Assembly (NCBI RefSeq): GCF_020215665.1 | Contig: NZ_CP084061.1 | Span: 2,512,001 to 2,576,000, forward strand | Length of the DNA stretch: 64,000 bases | Source of the DNA: Blautia parvula | GTDB taxonomy: Bacteria; Bacillota; Clostridia; Lachnospirales; Lachnospiraceae | Direction: 5' to 3' | Part shown: positions 8,985 to 18,314 of the stretch, one piece after another | Layout of the letters: the number at the start of each line of letters is the position of its first letter | Numbering within the stretch: the first letter of the stretch is position 1 | The notes under the pieces: generated by a model | Told to the model about the DNA's origin: nothing | Database searches by the model: none | What the model saw: the letters and a program-made list of their open reading frames with translations, nothing else | Program-made: the position numbers and the translations under genes

Positions 8985-9326
8985 CTATTTACATAGAATT
9001 TCCTTGATCATCAGATCATTTCCTGAAAGAATTTCCATCTGCTGTCCCTCACACTTCGGACAGCGCATGTCATACTCCATGGCGTTGAAGATTCTGCCGC
9101 AGTCCCGGCACTTTACAATGCCGGGCACTACGCATACTTCCAGTTCTGTCTCCTCCATGGAGGTTTTGTATCTGGCTGCCGGCCAGCACTCCTCCAGATA
9201 TCTGGGTACGACACCGGAGAGCTCTCCCACATCCAATACGATTCGTTCCACCTCTTCGGCTCCTTCTTCCCGCACCACATCCTCAATGGTGTGGATCATG
9301 GCGTCCAGGATTCCAAGTTCATGCAT
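8985..9326 (-). CDS. hypA: Nickel metallochaperone HypA
   Basis: 113 residues, the standard HypA length. The N-terminal MHE supplies the nickel ligands (amine and His2), and two CxxC pairs (Cys73/Cys76 and Cys89/Cys92) form the structural zinc site. HypA receives nickel and delivers it with HypB to the large subunit of [NiFe] hydrogenases or to other nickel enzymes. It starts four bases past the end of the large flavoprotein gene, with AAAGGA in front. hypC, D, E, F and a hydrogenase are absent here, so its client enzyme is elsewhere. Confidence 0.95.
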   Translation of the reverse strand: MHELGILDAMIHTIEDVVREEGAEEVERIVLDVGELSGVVPRYLEECWPAARYKTSMEETELEVCVVPGIVKCRDCGRIFNAMEYDMRCPKCEGQQMEILSGNDLMIKEILCK

Positions 9327-9330
9327 AGGA

Positions 9331-12018
9331 TCAGTCCTTTCTGCGGGTAGTTTTCACAGATGAGGCGGCAATTTTTCCGCTTCTCTTCACTGCATTTGCC
9401 GCGATTTTCACCGGAAGCTTCTCATACAGATCCGGTTTGGAATGACCGGTACGTTTCAGATGAATGGCATCAAATTTACATTTTGTGGTGCACATACCGC
9501 AGCCCACACACATATAGGAATCCACCTGTACGGCACCGCAGCCCAGGCATCTCTCCGTCTCTTTTTTCATCTGTTCCTCTGTAAATGTCATCCTGTCATC
9601 CCGGAAAGTGCCCTTCTTCTCCTGTGCATGGGCAGGGCGCTGTCTCGGTGTATTGTCAAAACTCTGCAGATCCACAGCCACGTTATTTTTATCAAAGGCG
9701 TGGTATTCTCTTCTGTCGCGGCCCAAGGTCAGAGTCTGTCCCGGCTGCACATATCTGTGGATGGAAATTGCTCCTTCCTTGCCGGCTGCGATGGCGTGAA
9801 TAGCAAATTTCGGACCGGTACAGCAGTCGCCGCCCACAAACACGTCTTTTTCTCCGGTCTGATAAGTAAGGCTGTCAGCCTGCGCAGTGTTTCCGCGGCC
9901 CAGTTTCACTTTGCTGCCTTCCAGCAGGCTGCCCCACTCGATAGACTGCCCAATGGAGAGAAGAACCGTATCAGCCGGAACCGTAATGGTATCCTCCTCA
10001 TCGTATTTCGGTGCAAAACGGTGCATCTCATCAAAGACAGAGACACAGCGCATAAATTCCACGCCTGTCACCTTTCCATCCTCTGTCAGAATGCGTTTCG
10101 GGCCCCATCCGTTCTGGAATTCCACATGGTCAGCCTCTGCCTCTTCAATCTCCTCATCCAGGGCAGGCATCTCCTTACGGCTTTCCAGACAGTACATTTT
10201 TACCGTGGCAGCTCCCTGCCTTGTGGCTGTGCGGGCCACATCCACAGCTACGTTGCCGCCGCCCACTACCACTACATTTCCGGCGAGGGTACGGCCACGT
10301 CCCAGGTTTACTTCGCGCAGGAATTCCACACCGGATACCACACCGGAAGCGTCCTCTCCTTCCACGTTCAGCCTGCGTCCGCCCTGGGCGCCGACTGCTA
10401 TGTAAAATGCCTCGTAGCCCTGTTTTCTCAGTTCATCCAGCGTCACATCTTTTCCCACTTCCACACCGGTCTTAAATTCCACACCCATCTCTTTCAGCAC
10501 ATCAATCTCTGCATTCAGCACCTCTTTTTCCAGGCGGAAGGAGGGGATTCCAAGTGCCAGCATGCCGCCCAGCTTCTCCTGTTTTTCAAAAACAGTCACC
10601 CGGTAATCATCTATGGCAAGGTAATACGCGCAGGAAAGTCCTGCAGGGCCGCCGCCGATAATGGCGATCTTATTGCCCAGATGGTAGCGTTTCGGCGGAA
10701 TGTAGCGCACATCACTGTCCAGTTCTTTATCCGCGATAAATTTCTTGATCTCATCAATGGCGATGGGCTCGTCAATATCCCCGCGGGTACATTCATCCTC
10801 ACAGCCATGCGGGCAGATACGGCCGCAGACAGCCGGGAATGGATTTTCCTTTTTGATCAGTTCCAGGGCCTCTTTGTATTTTCCCCTGGCAGCCAGCTTG
10901 ATATAGCCCTGTACCGCAATATGGGCCGGACAGGCGGTTTTACAGGGGGAAGTTCCCTCCTCCGCCACATCCTGACGGTTCTCCCTGTAGTCCATATTCC
11001 AGTTCTTTTTGCTCCACACATGATCCCTGGCCGTAGGTTCCTCTGTCTTTGGAACCGGCTTTTTGGCACAGAGTCTCTGTCCCAGCTTCAGGGCATTTGT
11101 GGGACAGTTTTCCACACACTGCCCGCAGGCCACACACTCCTCCGGGTTCACCTCCGCTGTAAAATTGGAGCGGATGGCATCCGGTGTGCGGAACAGCGTT
11201 GCGATACGCATGGAAAAACAGGAACAGCTGCAGCAGTTGCAGATTGCCGCCGATTCACCCAGCCCGTCTGTTGCGGGCATCTCATGCATAAGACCGTTGT
11301 CCTCCGCAAATTTCAGGATTTCCAACACTTCCTCCCGGCTCACCTGACGGCCTCTTCCTGTCCTGATATAATATTCTGCTCCGGTTCCCATCTGGATACA
11401 GATATCCTTTTCCAGATGTCCGCAGCCCTCGCCAAGCACCTTTCTGGACTGACGGCAGGAACAGTCAGACACACTGAATGTATCGTATTTTCTCAGATAA
11501 TAAGACAGCTTTTCCCAGGGCTGTACTCCCGGAAGGTCTTTGACAGCACTCTCCACAGGCGTCACACGCATCATTGCCATGCCTTCCGGAAAAAGGGGCG
11601 CCATAGGTGCGATCCTCTTTCTGGTATACTCCTCAAATGCCTTGCCGATCTCAGGATGCGCGGCAAGCTGCTCCCGGTTATTTACCATCATTTCCAGCAT
11701 GCCAGGTGCAAAAATATTGATGAAATACCGGTCCTTCTTATCCTTTTTATCTGTCCATACCTTCACCACGCCTGTGTATGTAAGCTGGTCCAGAAGCTTT
11801 TTTGTCTCTTCCCGGCTTCTGCCGCATTTCTCCACAATATACTCAAAGGTACGCGGCTGACGAAGCCCCATGACCAGGGCTACATCTGCCATATCATCCG
11901 TGACCACAGCATTCAGCGCATAGTATTCCGGAGCCTTCTCATCGATCCGGTTCATTGCCCCTGCAACACCGCCCACCATCTTTGCCAGTTTCACGATCTT
12001 CGGTCTTAAATTTGCCAT
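9331..12018 (-). CDS. Fused iron-sulfur flavoprotein, GltD-type NAD(P)H oxidoreductase
   Basis: 895 residues from the ATG at 12018 (GGGTGGG in front; an ATG eight codons upstream with GAGGCGG is possible). Order: a winged-helix-like segment (about 45-105); a cysteine cluster CSC...CGHLEKDIC (185-207); CNCCSCSC (260-267); a ferredoxin motif CVACGQCVENCP (295-306); a GltD-like N-terminal part with CGRICPHGCEDEC (398-410); FAD loop GGGPAG (455-460); second Rossmann loop GGGNVA (586-591); GGDCCTGPKFAIHA near 730; and C-terminal CxxC plus CVGCGMCTTKC (837-847). This suits electron transfer between NAD(P)H, FAD and several clusters. It sits between hypB and hypA, so it may feed a nickel enzyme or hydrogenase; the partner is unknown. 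Confidence 0.88.
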   Translation of the reverse strand: MANLRPKIVKLAKMVGGVAGAMNRIDEKAPEYYALNAVVTDDMADVALVMGLRQPRTFEYIVEKCGRSREETKKLLDQLTYTGVVKVWTDKKDKKDRYFINIFAPGMLEMMVNNREQLAAHPEIGKAFEEYTRKRIAPMAPLFPEGMAMMRVTPVESAVKDLPGVQPWEKLSYYLRKYDTFSVSDCSCRQSRKVLGEGCGHLEKDICIQMGTGAEYYIRTGRGRQVSREEVLEILKFAEDNGLMHEMPATDGLGESAAICNCCSCSCFSMRIATLFRTPDAIRSNFTAEVNPEECVACGQCVENCPTNALKLGQRLCAKKPVPKTEEPTARDHVWSKKNWNMDYRENRQDVAEEGTSPCKTACPAHIAVQGYIKLAARGKYKEALELIKKENPFPAVCGRICPHGCEDECTRGDIDEPIAIDEIKKFIADKELDSDVRYIPPKRYHLGNKIAIIGGGPAGLSCAYYLAIDDYRVTVFEKQEKLGGMLALGIPSFRLEKEVLNAEIDVLKEMGVEFKTGVEVGKDVTLDELRKQGYEAFYIAVGAQGGRRLNVEGEDASGVVSGVEFLREVNLGRGRTLAGNVVVVGGGNVAVDVARTATRQGAATVKMYCLESRKEMPALDEEIEEAEADHVEFQNGWGPKRILTEDGKVTGVEFMRCVSVFDEMHRFAPKYDEEDTITVPADTVLLSIGQSIEWGSLLEGSKVKLGRGNTAQADSLTYQTGEKDVFVGGDCCTGPKFAIHAIAAGKEGAISIHRYVQPGQTLTLGRDRREYHAFDKNNVAVDLQSFDNTPRQRPAHAQEKKGTFRDDRMTFTEEQMKKETERCLGCGAVQVDSYMCVGCGMCTTKCKFDAIHLKRTGHSKPDLYEKLPVKIAANAVKRSGKIAASSVKTTRRKD

Positions 12019-12127
12019 ATACAAACCCACCCTTTCTACCATTCTGCAGCCGCCTCGCTGCTCTTTTGCAGCTCTTTAGATGCTCTTTTGCAGCTATCCT
12101 GCTGCTGTTCACAGTCCTGCTTCCGGA

Positions 12128-12802
12128 TTACCTTGCTTCTCTCCACGTGTTTACTTCTGTCCTCAGCCAATCTGCCCACGCATCCACACCTTCCCCTGTC
12201 TTTGCGCTGATTGGGATCACTTTCGCCTCGGGATTGCGCAGTCTGATGTTTTCTCTGCATTTTTCCAGGTCAAAATCAAAATAGGGCATCACGTCGATCT
12301 TGTTGATCAGCACCACATCACATACGGAGAACATCAGCGGATATTTCAGAGGTTTGTCATCTCCCTCCGGAACCGATAAGATCATGGCGTTCTTCACTGC
12401 CCCCGTGTCAAATTCCGCCGGGCAGACCAGATTTCCCACGTTTTCCAGCACAGCCAGGTCCACGCTTCCGGTTCCCATGGCGTCAAGCCCCTGCCTCGTC
12501 ATATCCGCGTCCAGGTGGCACATGCCCCCTGTATGGAGCTGTATTACTTTTACCCCCATATTCTCTATGGTGCGGGCATCCACATCAGAGTCAATATCCG
12601 CCTCCATAATGCCGATTTTCAGCTCCTCCTTCAATGCCTCAATGGTCCGCTGCAGGGTTGTCGTCTTGCCTGAACCCGGGGAAGACATGAGATTCAGCAG
12701 GAATACCCTCTTCTCTTTCAGTTCTCTGCGAAGTTGCTCCGCCTGCCTGTCGTTATTATCAAAAATGCTTCGTTTTACTTCAATGGTACGGAATGCTTCC
12801 AT
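12128..12802 (-). CDS. hypB: Hydrogenase nickel-insertion GTPase HypB
   Basis: 224 residues. P-loop SPGSGKTT at 41-48, a Cys95-His96 pair and Cys127 in ENVGNLVCPAEFD that form the inter-subunit nickel/zinc site, and the guanine motif NKID at 167-170. The N-terminal CxxCGC metal site and the His-rich stretch of some HypB proteins are missing, so this is the short form that relies on HypA for nickel. AGGAGGG precedes the ATG. It is first in the transcript hypB - flavoprotein - hypA - small gene. The 109 bases before the flavoprotein start carry two copies of a 15-base repeat and no gene. Confidence 0.95.
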   Translation of the reverse strand: MEAFRTIEVKRSIFDNNDRQAEQLRRELKEKRVFLLNLMSSPGSGKTTTLQRTIEALKEELKIGIMEADIDSDVDARTIENMGVKVIQLHTGGMCHLDADMTRQGLDAMGTGSVDLAVLENVGNLVCPAEFDTGAVKNAMILSVPEGDDKPLKYPLMFSVCDVVLINKIDVMPYFDFDLEKCRENIRLRNPEAKVIPISAKTGEGVDAWADWLRTEVNTWREAR

Positions 12803-12870
12803 TTCCGCATCCCTCCTTTCCGTGCTGTTTCATACTCTCATCATACTATGCCGGAACTGCTTTTACTATA

Positions 12871-12914
12871 GACAAAACCGGCGGTCTGTCAAAAATTTTG
12901 ACAAACCGCCGGTT
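12871..12914 (-). terminator. Rho-independent terminator after the histidine kinase
   Basis: AACCGGCGGT and ACCGCCGGTT form a long stem continued by TGTCAAAA/TTTTGACA, followed on the minus strand by TTTTGTC. It lies 69 bases past the histidine kinase stop and closes the permease-ATPase-regulator-kinase transcript. The hypB promoter must lie in the 70 bases between it and hypB. Confidence 0.88.
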
Positions 12915-12982
12915 CCGTAAACATGGCTGCTGTATCATGCTGTTTTATCTTCGTCCGGTTTCATGACCAGACATTCCTTTCA

Positions 12983-14257
12983 CTATCGGAATACCAGCAC
13001 AATTCCCATCCCGTCCTTCTCCTTCTCTGCAAACACTTCCCCGTCCATCTTCCGCATAATCTCCCTGCAGATATAAAGTCCCAGCCCGCTGCCCTGCTGC
13101 CCAAGACTATTTGTCCCTCTGAAAAAGCTCTCGAAAATGTGATTGAAATCATTCTCCGACACAGCCTCCCCCGTATTAAAAATGCGGATGAGCTGGCAGA
13201 AATCCTCCTCATAAAAGCTGATCTCAATTCTTCTGCCATCCCCGTATTTAAAAGCGTTTTCCATCACATTGTCAAACACTTCCAGTACGCGGTCAATGTC
13301 CCCACGCACTAACCGGTTCTCATATCTGCCGATCTGCAGCTCCATCATTCGCACTGCGCACTTTTCCACATAGGTGTCTGCCACCCGCTTTACCAGTTCC
13401 TCCAGATAAAATTCTCCCATTTCCACCCGGACATCTAAAATATCTTCCTTTGAGCTTCTTATGATCTCCGCCACATATCCCTCAATCTCTTCTGCTTTCG
13501 CACAGATTTGCCGGGCAGCGTGGCACTTCTTCTCCTCTGTATCGTAGAGTCCCTGCTCCAGGGCTTTTCCGTAAAGTCTGATGGTCCCAAGAGGCGTCTT
13601 CATGTCATGGGACAAGGACAGCAGCATTTTTTTCTTTTCCTTTTCCAGCTCAAGCCTCCGCTTTTTCGTCACTTCCAGCGTATCTTTTAACTGCCCGATT
13701 CCCCAGAGAAAGTCACCGAAATATCTGTTCTTCTCCTGCTTTACCTCGCCTTTCAGATGGCCTTTTGCCAGCTCATAAGGCAGTTCGCTTACCCGGTTGA
13801 ATGGACGGATGACCCGGTATTTCAAATACAGTAAAATTCCCACCACAAATGCTGCCATAAGTGCAAGACCAGCCTGCACGGTCACCATCACACCGCCCAG
13901 GCTCATATTTTCTTCCCTGTATGAAAACCGGAGATACCCTTTCAGACTGCTGTCCGTATACCAGGGTTTTATAACACTGCCTCCATTACTTTCATCACTG
14001 TAAAATGCCTCTGACTTCTCCCTGTCAGCCGCATCAGCAAGGGGCAGACTGTCAATCCTGTATACATCCCGAAATCCGCTCAGCTCCACTTCCTCCGGGC
14101 GTGTTCCCGCTGATATGGTATGGTACAGGCGGTTTATCTCCACCCGGAATTCCCTGTCTCTGTGCTCCTGCATCCGGTAAAGGATCTGACCTGTTCCCAG
14201 CGCCAGCAGCAGATAGAGACATACCGTTACTGCCAGAATCCTGTCATATTTCCTCAT
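12983..14257 (-). CDS. Sensor histidine kinase of an ABC exporter module
   Basis: 424 residues from the ATG at 14257, overlapping the response-regulator stop by 14 bases; a start five codons earlier is possible. Two membrane helices (about 5-24 and 140-160) enclose an outside domain of roughly 110 residues, then a HAMP-like linker, the H-box SLSHDMKTPLGTIRLYG with the phosphorylated histidine, an N-box (NVMENAFKYGDG) and G-boxes (GSGLGLYICREIM). It phosphorylates the adjacent OmpR-type regulator. The large outside domain suggests it senses a ligand directly, unlike the BceS type. Confidence 0.93.
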   Translation of the reverse strand: MRKYDRILAVTVCLYLLLALGTGQILYRMQEHRDREFRVEINRLYHTISAGTRPEEVELSGFRDVYRIDSLPLADAADREKSEAFYSDESNGGSVIKPWYTDSSLKGYLRFSYREENMSLGGVMVTVQAGLALMAAFVVGILLYLKYRVIRPFNRVSELPYELAKGHLKGEVKQEKNRYFGDFLWGIGQLKDTLEVTKKRRLELEKEKKKMLLSLSHDMKTPLGTIRLYGKALEQGLYDTEEKKCHAARQICAKAEEIEGYVAEIIRSSKEDILDVRVEMGEFYLEELVKRVADTYVEKCAVRMMELQIGRYENRLVRGDIDRVLEVFDNVMENAFKYGDGRRIEISFYEEDFCQLIRIFNTGEAVSENDFNHIFESFFRGTNSLGQQGSGLGLYICREIMRKMDGEVFAEKEKDGMGIVLVFR

Positions 14258-14924
14258 ACCGATACCCCACACCCCAGACAGTCTGAATGCGCCTGGGCGC
14301 CCTGGGATTTTCCTCTATTTTGTTTCGCAGCATTCTGATATGCACCGTCAGCGTCTGATTCTCACTGAAGCTGTCCATACCCCAGATCCGGTCAAAAAGA
14401 TATTCCTTGTGAAGAGTCCTCCCCGGGTTTTCAGCCAGTAATAACAGCAGTTCATACTCTTTTACATTCAGCTCCACTGCCTGCCCGTCCCGGTAAACCT
14501 TCCGCGCATTTTTGTCTATGGTAAGGCCGCCTGATACCAGATAGTCCGTCTCACTTCTGGCCCCGTAAGTTCTCTGCAGCAGTGCCCGCACCTTGGCAGT
14601 CAGCAGGTCCGGGTCCACAGGCTTTTCCATATAGTCATCTGCCCCCAGACCGAATCCGTTTAACTTATCATCCTTTTCCGCTCTGGCACTCATGATCAAT
14701 ATGGGGATATCTCCTTTCTCCCGCACTGTCCGGCAGACGGCAAAACCATCCATGCCGGGAAGCATAATGTCGAGGAGCATGATCTTCACATTGTTCTCTT
14801 CCAGATATGCTGCCGCTTCCTCTCCGGTAGGTACCGGATGAACAGTAAACCCGCCTTTTTCCAAAAATGCCTGCAGAAGCTCTGCCAGCTCCCTGTTGTC
14901 TTCCACCAGCAAAATATCTTTCAT
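14244..14924 (-). CDS. OmpR-type response regulator
   Basis: 226 residues. The receiver domain has the acidic pair ED at 8-9, phospho-acceptor Asp52 in LLDIMLPGMDG and the conserved lysine in YMEKPVD. The C-terminal winged helix ends with TLTVHIRMLRNKIEEN and the wing VWGVGYRYE. AAAGGA precedes the ATG. It lies 13 bases after the ATPase gene and overlaps the kinase, so four genes form one transcript. It probably controls the exporter in front of it. Confidence 0.94.
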   Translation of the reverse strand: MKDILLVEDNRELAELLQAFLEKGGFTVHPVPTGEEAAAYLEENNVKIMLLDIMLPGMDGFAVCRTVREKGDIPILIMSARAEKDDKLNGFGLGADDYMEKPVDPDLLTAKVRALLQRTYGARSETDYLVSGGLTIDKNARKVYRDGQAVELNVKEYELLLLLAENPGRTLHKEYLFDRIWGMDSFSENQTLTVHIRMLRNKIEENPRAPRRIQTVWGVGYRYEEI

Positions 14925-14937
14925 ACAAATCCTTTCT

Positions 14938-15708
14938 TTACCAGCCCAGCTTGATCAGCCAGTCATTCAATGTCCGCTCTCTTGCCCTCATATCCTGGTC
15001 TTTCTGCCATTTTCCAAGTGTAATGTCCTCCCGGATATCACCGTCCTCTATATAAAGCACCCGCTCACAGCGCGCCGCCACTTTCATATCATGTGTGACC
15101 AGAAGGATACTGGTCCCGTCCAGATTGATGCGGTTTAACTCCTCCATAACCTCTATAGAATTTTGTTTATTCAGCGCACCTGTAGGTTCATCCGCAAAGA
15201 TGATCTTTGGCTCATTGATCAGGCTGCGGCAGATACAGGCCCTCTGAAGCTGCCCGCCGGACACCTCGTTGATGTCATTGTCCGCCACCTCACTGATTCC
15301 CAGCTTCTGCATCAGTATCTTTGCCCTCTCATTGACGGCCGCCCGGCCTTTCTTTGTCTTTCCCGCAGGTGTCTGATAGGCCGGCATAATAATGTTATCA
15401 TAAATAGAAAGATTTTTCAGCATATACATCTGCTGAAACACAAACCCCATCTGCTCCAGCCGCATATCACTGATCTCATTTGCAGTAAGCCCTGTCATCT
15501 CCCGTCCAAAGAAATCCACCTTGCCCGCAGTGGCATTGTCCATGCCGCTGACTGTATAGAGAAGGGTCGTTTTGCCGGAACCAGAAGGCCCCATTACAGC
15601 CACCATCTCCCCTTGTTCTATCTCCAGATTAACATTTCTCAGAACATTATTCTGACGCTTCTCTATAATATATGTTTTGCACAAATTTGAAACTTTCAAA
15701 GACTCCAT
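14938..15708 (-). CDS. ABC exporter ATP-binding protein, MacB/LolD type
   Basis: 256 residues. Walker A GPSGSGKTTLL near residue 40, Q-loop in FVFQQMYMLKNLSIYDNI, signature SGGQLQR and Walker B with FADEPTGAL, then the switch histidine in LLVTHD. The C-terminus is about 30 residues longer than in the shortest family members. It energises the FtsX-type permease encoded 24 bases upstream. Such pairs expel peptides or antibiotics or move lipoproteins; with a linked two-component system the likely role is defence against or response to a peptide. Confidence 0.94.
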   Translation of the reverse strand: MESLKVSNLCKTYIIEKRQNNVLRNVNLEIEQGEMVAVMGPSGSGKTTLLYTVSGMDNATAGKVDFFGREMTGLTANEISDMRLEQMGFVFQQMYMLKNLSIYDNIIMPAYQTPAGKTKKGRAAVNERAKILMQKLGISEVADNDINEVSGGQLQRACICRSLINEPKIIFADEPTGALNKQNSIEVMEELNRINLDGTSILLVTHDMKVAARCERVLYIEDGDIREDITLGKWQKDQDMRARERTLNDWLIKLGW

Positions 15709-15732
15709 TTCTTTCTCCCTCCACCTGGATTT

Positions 15733-18114
15733 TTATTCTATATTATTCATTTCACGTATATGGATCTGTTTCACTTTTCCGGTTGCAAATATGGTAGCTG
15801 CGATGATTCCCACCATCAGGATTCCCGGATAGACACCGTACACCTGCCAGGGCACGACCTGGATCTCCACATCAGCCCCCATAATGGCAAAGATAGGTCT
15901 TAACATAAACCGGTTGCTCAGAAGAGACAGGGGAACTGCCGCTATCATAGATACCAGAACCACCCAGACCATACGAAGGATCTGCCACCTGCGGATACTC
16001 CGGTTGCGGAACCCCACACTTTTCATCATGGCGATCTCCCCCTTCTCTCTTACAATAAACAGCTTTTCCATAAGGGCAGTGATCAGCATGATAATGGCGC
16101 AGAGAAGACCGGTCATGGGCAGCAGAAGCTTTGCCAAAGAGTCCTGGATCCCGCCCACATTCTGGTCAACCAGAGACTGGGCGTCATCCCACTCATACTG
16201 CGGAAAATCCTTCTTAAGGTCAGCGGCCAGTTCCTTTTGTGTCTTATCCGTCTTCATATCCACAAGGATATTCCAGTAATCCGCCATCATCTCTTCCTTC
16301 ATATCGATCACAGGATTCATCCTGCCGGACTGTCCCATCTGCATATAGTCAGAATACGTCCCTGTTATTAGTAATCTCTTCTCTTTGCTGCCGATATTTA
16401 CATCTACCCAGTCTCCAATGTTCCATTTATTCTGCTTCAGCACTGTCTCGGAGAGAGCGATCTCATTTTCCAGCCTGGGGGCTTCCCCCTTGTCATAATG
16501 CAGATAATCATTGTTCTGTCCCAGATTCTGTAATACCAGAAGCTTCTGGTCTGAGACGACACCATCCTTAGAGATTTTCAGGAAATAAAACGGAATGCCC
16601 GTAAGCTCTGCATCATATCCCTTCGCCTTCATCTCCTGCTCCACACGCTGCATTCCTGCCAAAAGGTCATCCTTGTATCTGTAATTTCCCTCACTTGCCT
16701 TCTCGATTCTTCTCACATACACGGCGCTGTCAGGGTCCAGGGCAAACTTGACTACCATCTCCCGGCTCCTCATGGTATTGATGGTATTCAGCGGTATGGT
16801 GATCAGCACGAAACTGATGCAGAAGGTGATCATAAGCACCAGATACCGCCTCATATGGGTAAGCATATCGTTCAGTCCCAAAAACATGGGAACAGACATT
16901 TTCTCTCTCCTGTTCAGTCTGATTCCGGCTCTTCTTTTGAATCTCTCCCCTGTCTTTCCGCTCCTGATGGCAGAGATGGCTGATATCTTATCCAGCTTAC
17001 CGGTACTGGTATAACAGAAAAGCATTACCAGCAAAATAATGCAACCGGAACATATAAAATTCACCCACAGGTTGGAGCCGCTGTCCTCCATGATCATATT
17101 TCTGCTGACACTTGCCACCATGGCCCTGCTGACCGGAATACTGGCTGCGAATCCCACCACAGTACCTGCCGTCACAAGAACCAGATATTTTAAGAGATAT
17201 ACCTTTTTCACGGCGAAATTCCGGAATCCCACTGCCTTCATGATCCCGATTTCCCGGTATTCTTCCTCCATGGTAAATACCAGCGTAAAGCGGAGTACCA
17301 GAAGGGCAATGAGGATCAGGCAGATACCGACCAGGATCAAAAGCGCTGCCATGATCATATCAAAAGAATAGATCATTTTATACATACTCTTTGAGACCGT
17401 ACTTAAAACAGTGGTAAAGTCCTGGTTGTTCAGATTCCTCACAAACTCTGCCGCCTTGTCGGTCATAACACAGAACATACGGATATTCTCTGCATTCTCA
17501 TCCTTTAGGAATGTTTCATAATCCTCTTCGCTGACGATGATCCGGTTCATTCCAACCATGTCGCTTCCAAAAGCCGCGTCCTTTATCTGCTCGGAAACCG
17601 TAAGTTTCCTTTCTGTCTTTCCCACTGAAATGGAGATCTTATCCCCGGACTCCAGATGGTTTCTCTCCATGGCATCCCTGGTCAGGGCAGCTTCACCTTT
17701 TTTCAGAGAAAACGGCTTTCCATCCAGGTCAAAAACCTTACAGTATTCCATACCTGCAGCGGCTAAATAAACGCTGGTGCCTGCGGCGGCGTATTCCTTT
17801 TTCTTTCCGTTTTTTATGATTTTCATATTCTGGTCATTGAGTGCGATCATACTGCTGTCTCCGTATTCCTTCACATCTTTCGCCCCATCGTCCAGCCACT
17901 CTTCTGTTTTCTCTTTCTCCGTATCTCCCTTCAAAATAAAATTCACATCCGGAACCCCGGAAAACTCCATGTAATAACTGATGGCCGAACTCACCACCAG
18001 GATATTGTTCACACTGCTGGCCAGAAAGATCGTGGCTATTGTGATGAACAGAAACAGTATCACATTGACCCCTTTTCTCCTCAGCAAATCCTTCTTTAAT
18101 ATTCTGTAAAGCAT
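15733..18114 (-). CDS. FtsX-type ABC exporter permease
   Basis: 793 residues. One helix near residue 20, an outside domain, three helices at about 255-370, a second set beginning near 425, another large outside domain, and three final helices from about 670. The repeated FtsX signature REIGIMKAVGFRN (about 290) and KGEIAMMKSVGFRN (about 695) shows the internal duplication. It is first in the transcript with ATPase, regulator and kinase. A BceB protein would be shorter with one central outside domain, so this is the two-domain type, possibly exporting a peptide or extracting a membrane-bound drug. Confidence 0.93.
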   Translation of the reverse strand: MLYRILKKDLLRRKGVNVILFLFITIATIFLASSVNNILVVSSAISYYMEFSGVPDVNFILKGDTEKEKTEEWLDDGAKDVKEYGDSSMIALNDQNMKIIKNGKKKEYAAAGTSVYLAAAGMEYCKVFDLDGKPFSLKKGEAALTRDAMERNHLESGDKISISVGKTERKLTVSEQIKDAAFGSDMVGMNRIIVSEEDYETFLKDENAENIRMFCVMTDKAAEFVRNLNNQDFTTVLSTVSKSMYKMIYSFDMIMAALLILVGICLILIALLVLRFTLVFTMEEEYREIGIMKAVGFRNFAVKKVYLLKYLVLVTAGTVVGFAASIPVSRAMVASVSRNMIMEDSGSNLWVNFICSGCIILLVMLFCYTSTGKLDKISAISAIRSGKTGERFKRRAGIRLNRREKMSVPMFLGLNDMLTHMRRYLVLMITFCISFVLITIPLNTINTMRSREMVVKFALDPDSAVYVRRIEKASEGNYRYKDDLLAGMQRVEQEMKAKGYDAELTGIPFYFLKISKDGVVSDQKLLVLQNLGQNNDYLHYDKGEAPRLENEIALSETVLKQNKWNIGDWVDVNIGSKEKRLLITGTYSDYMQMGQSGRMNPVIDMKEEMMADYWNILVDMKTDKTQKELAADLKKDFPQYEWDDAQSLVDQNVGGIQDSLAKLLLPMTGLLCAIIMLITALMEKLFIVREKGEIAMMKSVGFRNRSIRRWQILRMVWVVLVSMIAAVPLSLLSNRFMLRPIFAIMGADVEIQVVPWQVYGVYPGILMVGIIAATIFATGKVKQIHIREMNNIE

Positions 18115-18241
18115 CTGACTATCCTTCCCTTTCCTGTTTTCTGAGAGGATTATAACCCGGTAATTGTGAAAAAATCCTTAAATCGTGGATTTTTCCTGTT
18201 TCGTGTATCATATCATAACCGCTGTACAAGTCTCATTATTT

Positions 18242-18271
18242 TTGTAAACATGTCTCTTTTTCTGTTATAAT
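18242..18271 (+). promoter_or_regulatory. Promoter for the AraC gene at 18315
   Basis: TTGTAA (18242-18247) and TATAAT (18266-18271) are separated by 18 bases, a good sigma-A arrangement, 44 bases before the chosen start. The divergent ABC exporter promoter must lie in the bases 18115-18240. Confidence 0.65.
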
Positions 18272-18314
18272 ATAAAAAAACATGCCTCAAATCACAGAAA
18301 AAGGAATGGCTCAG

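Noticed and set aside
9442-12009. A very long open frame on the plus strand opposite the flavoprotein gene
   Set aside because: It is the mirror of a well-supported gene with cofactor motifs on the minus strand; it lacks recognisable domains and a ribosome binding site, and such antisense frames are common with this codon use.
12043-12127. Two copies of AGCTGCAAAAGAGCA between the hypB and flavoprotein genes
   Set aside because: Only two short copies, with no palindrome or promoter elements; probably chance or a small duplication.
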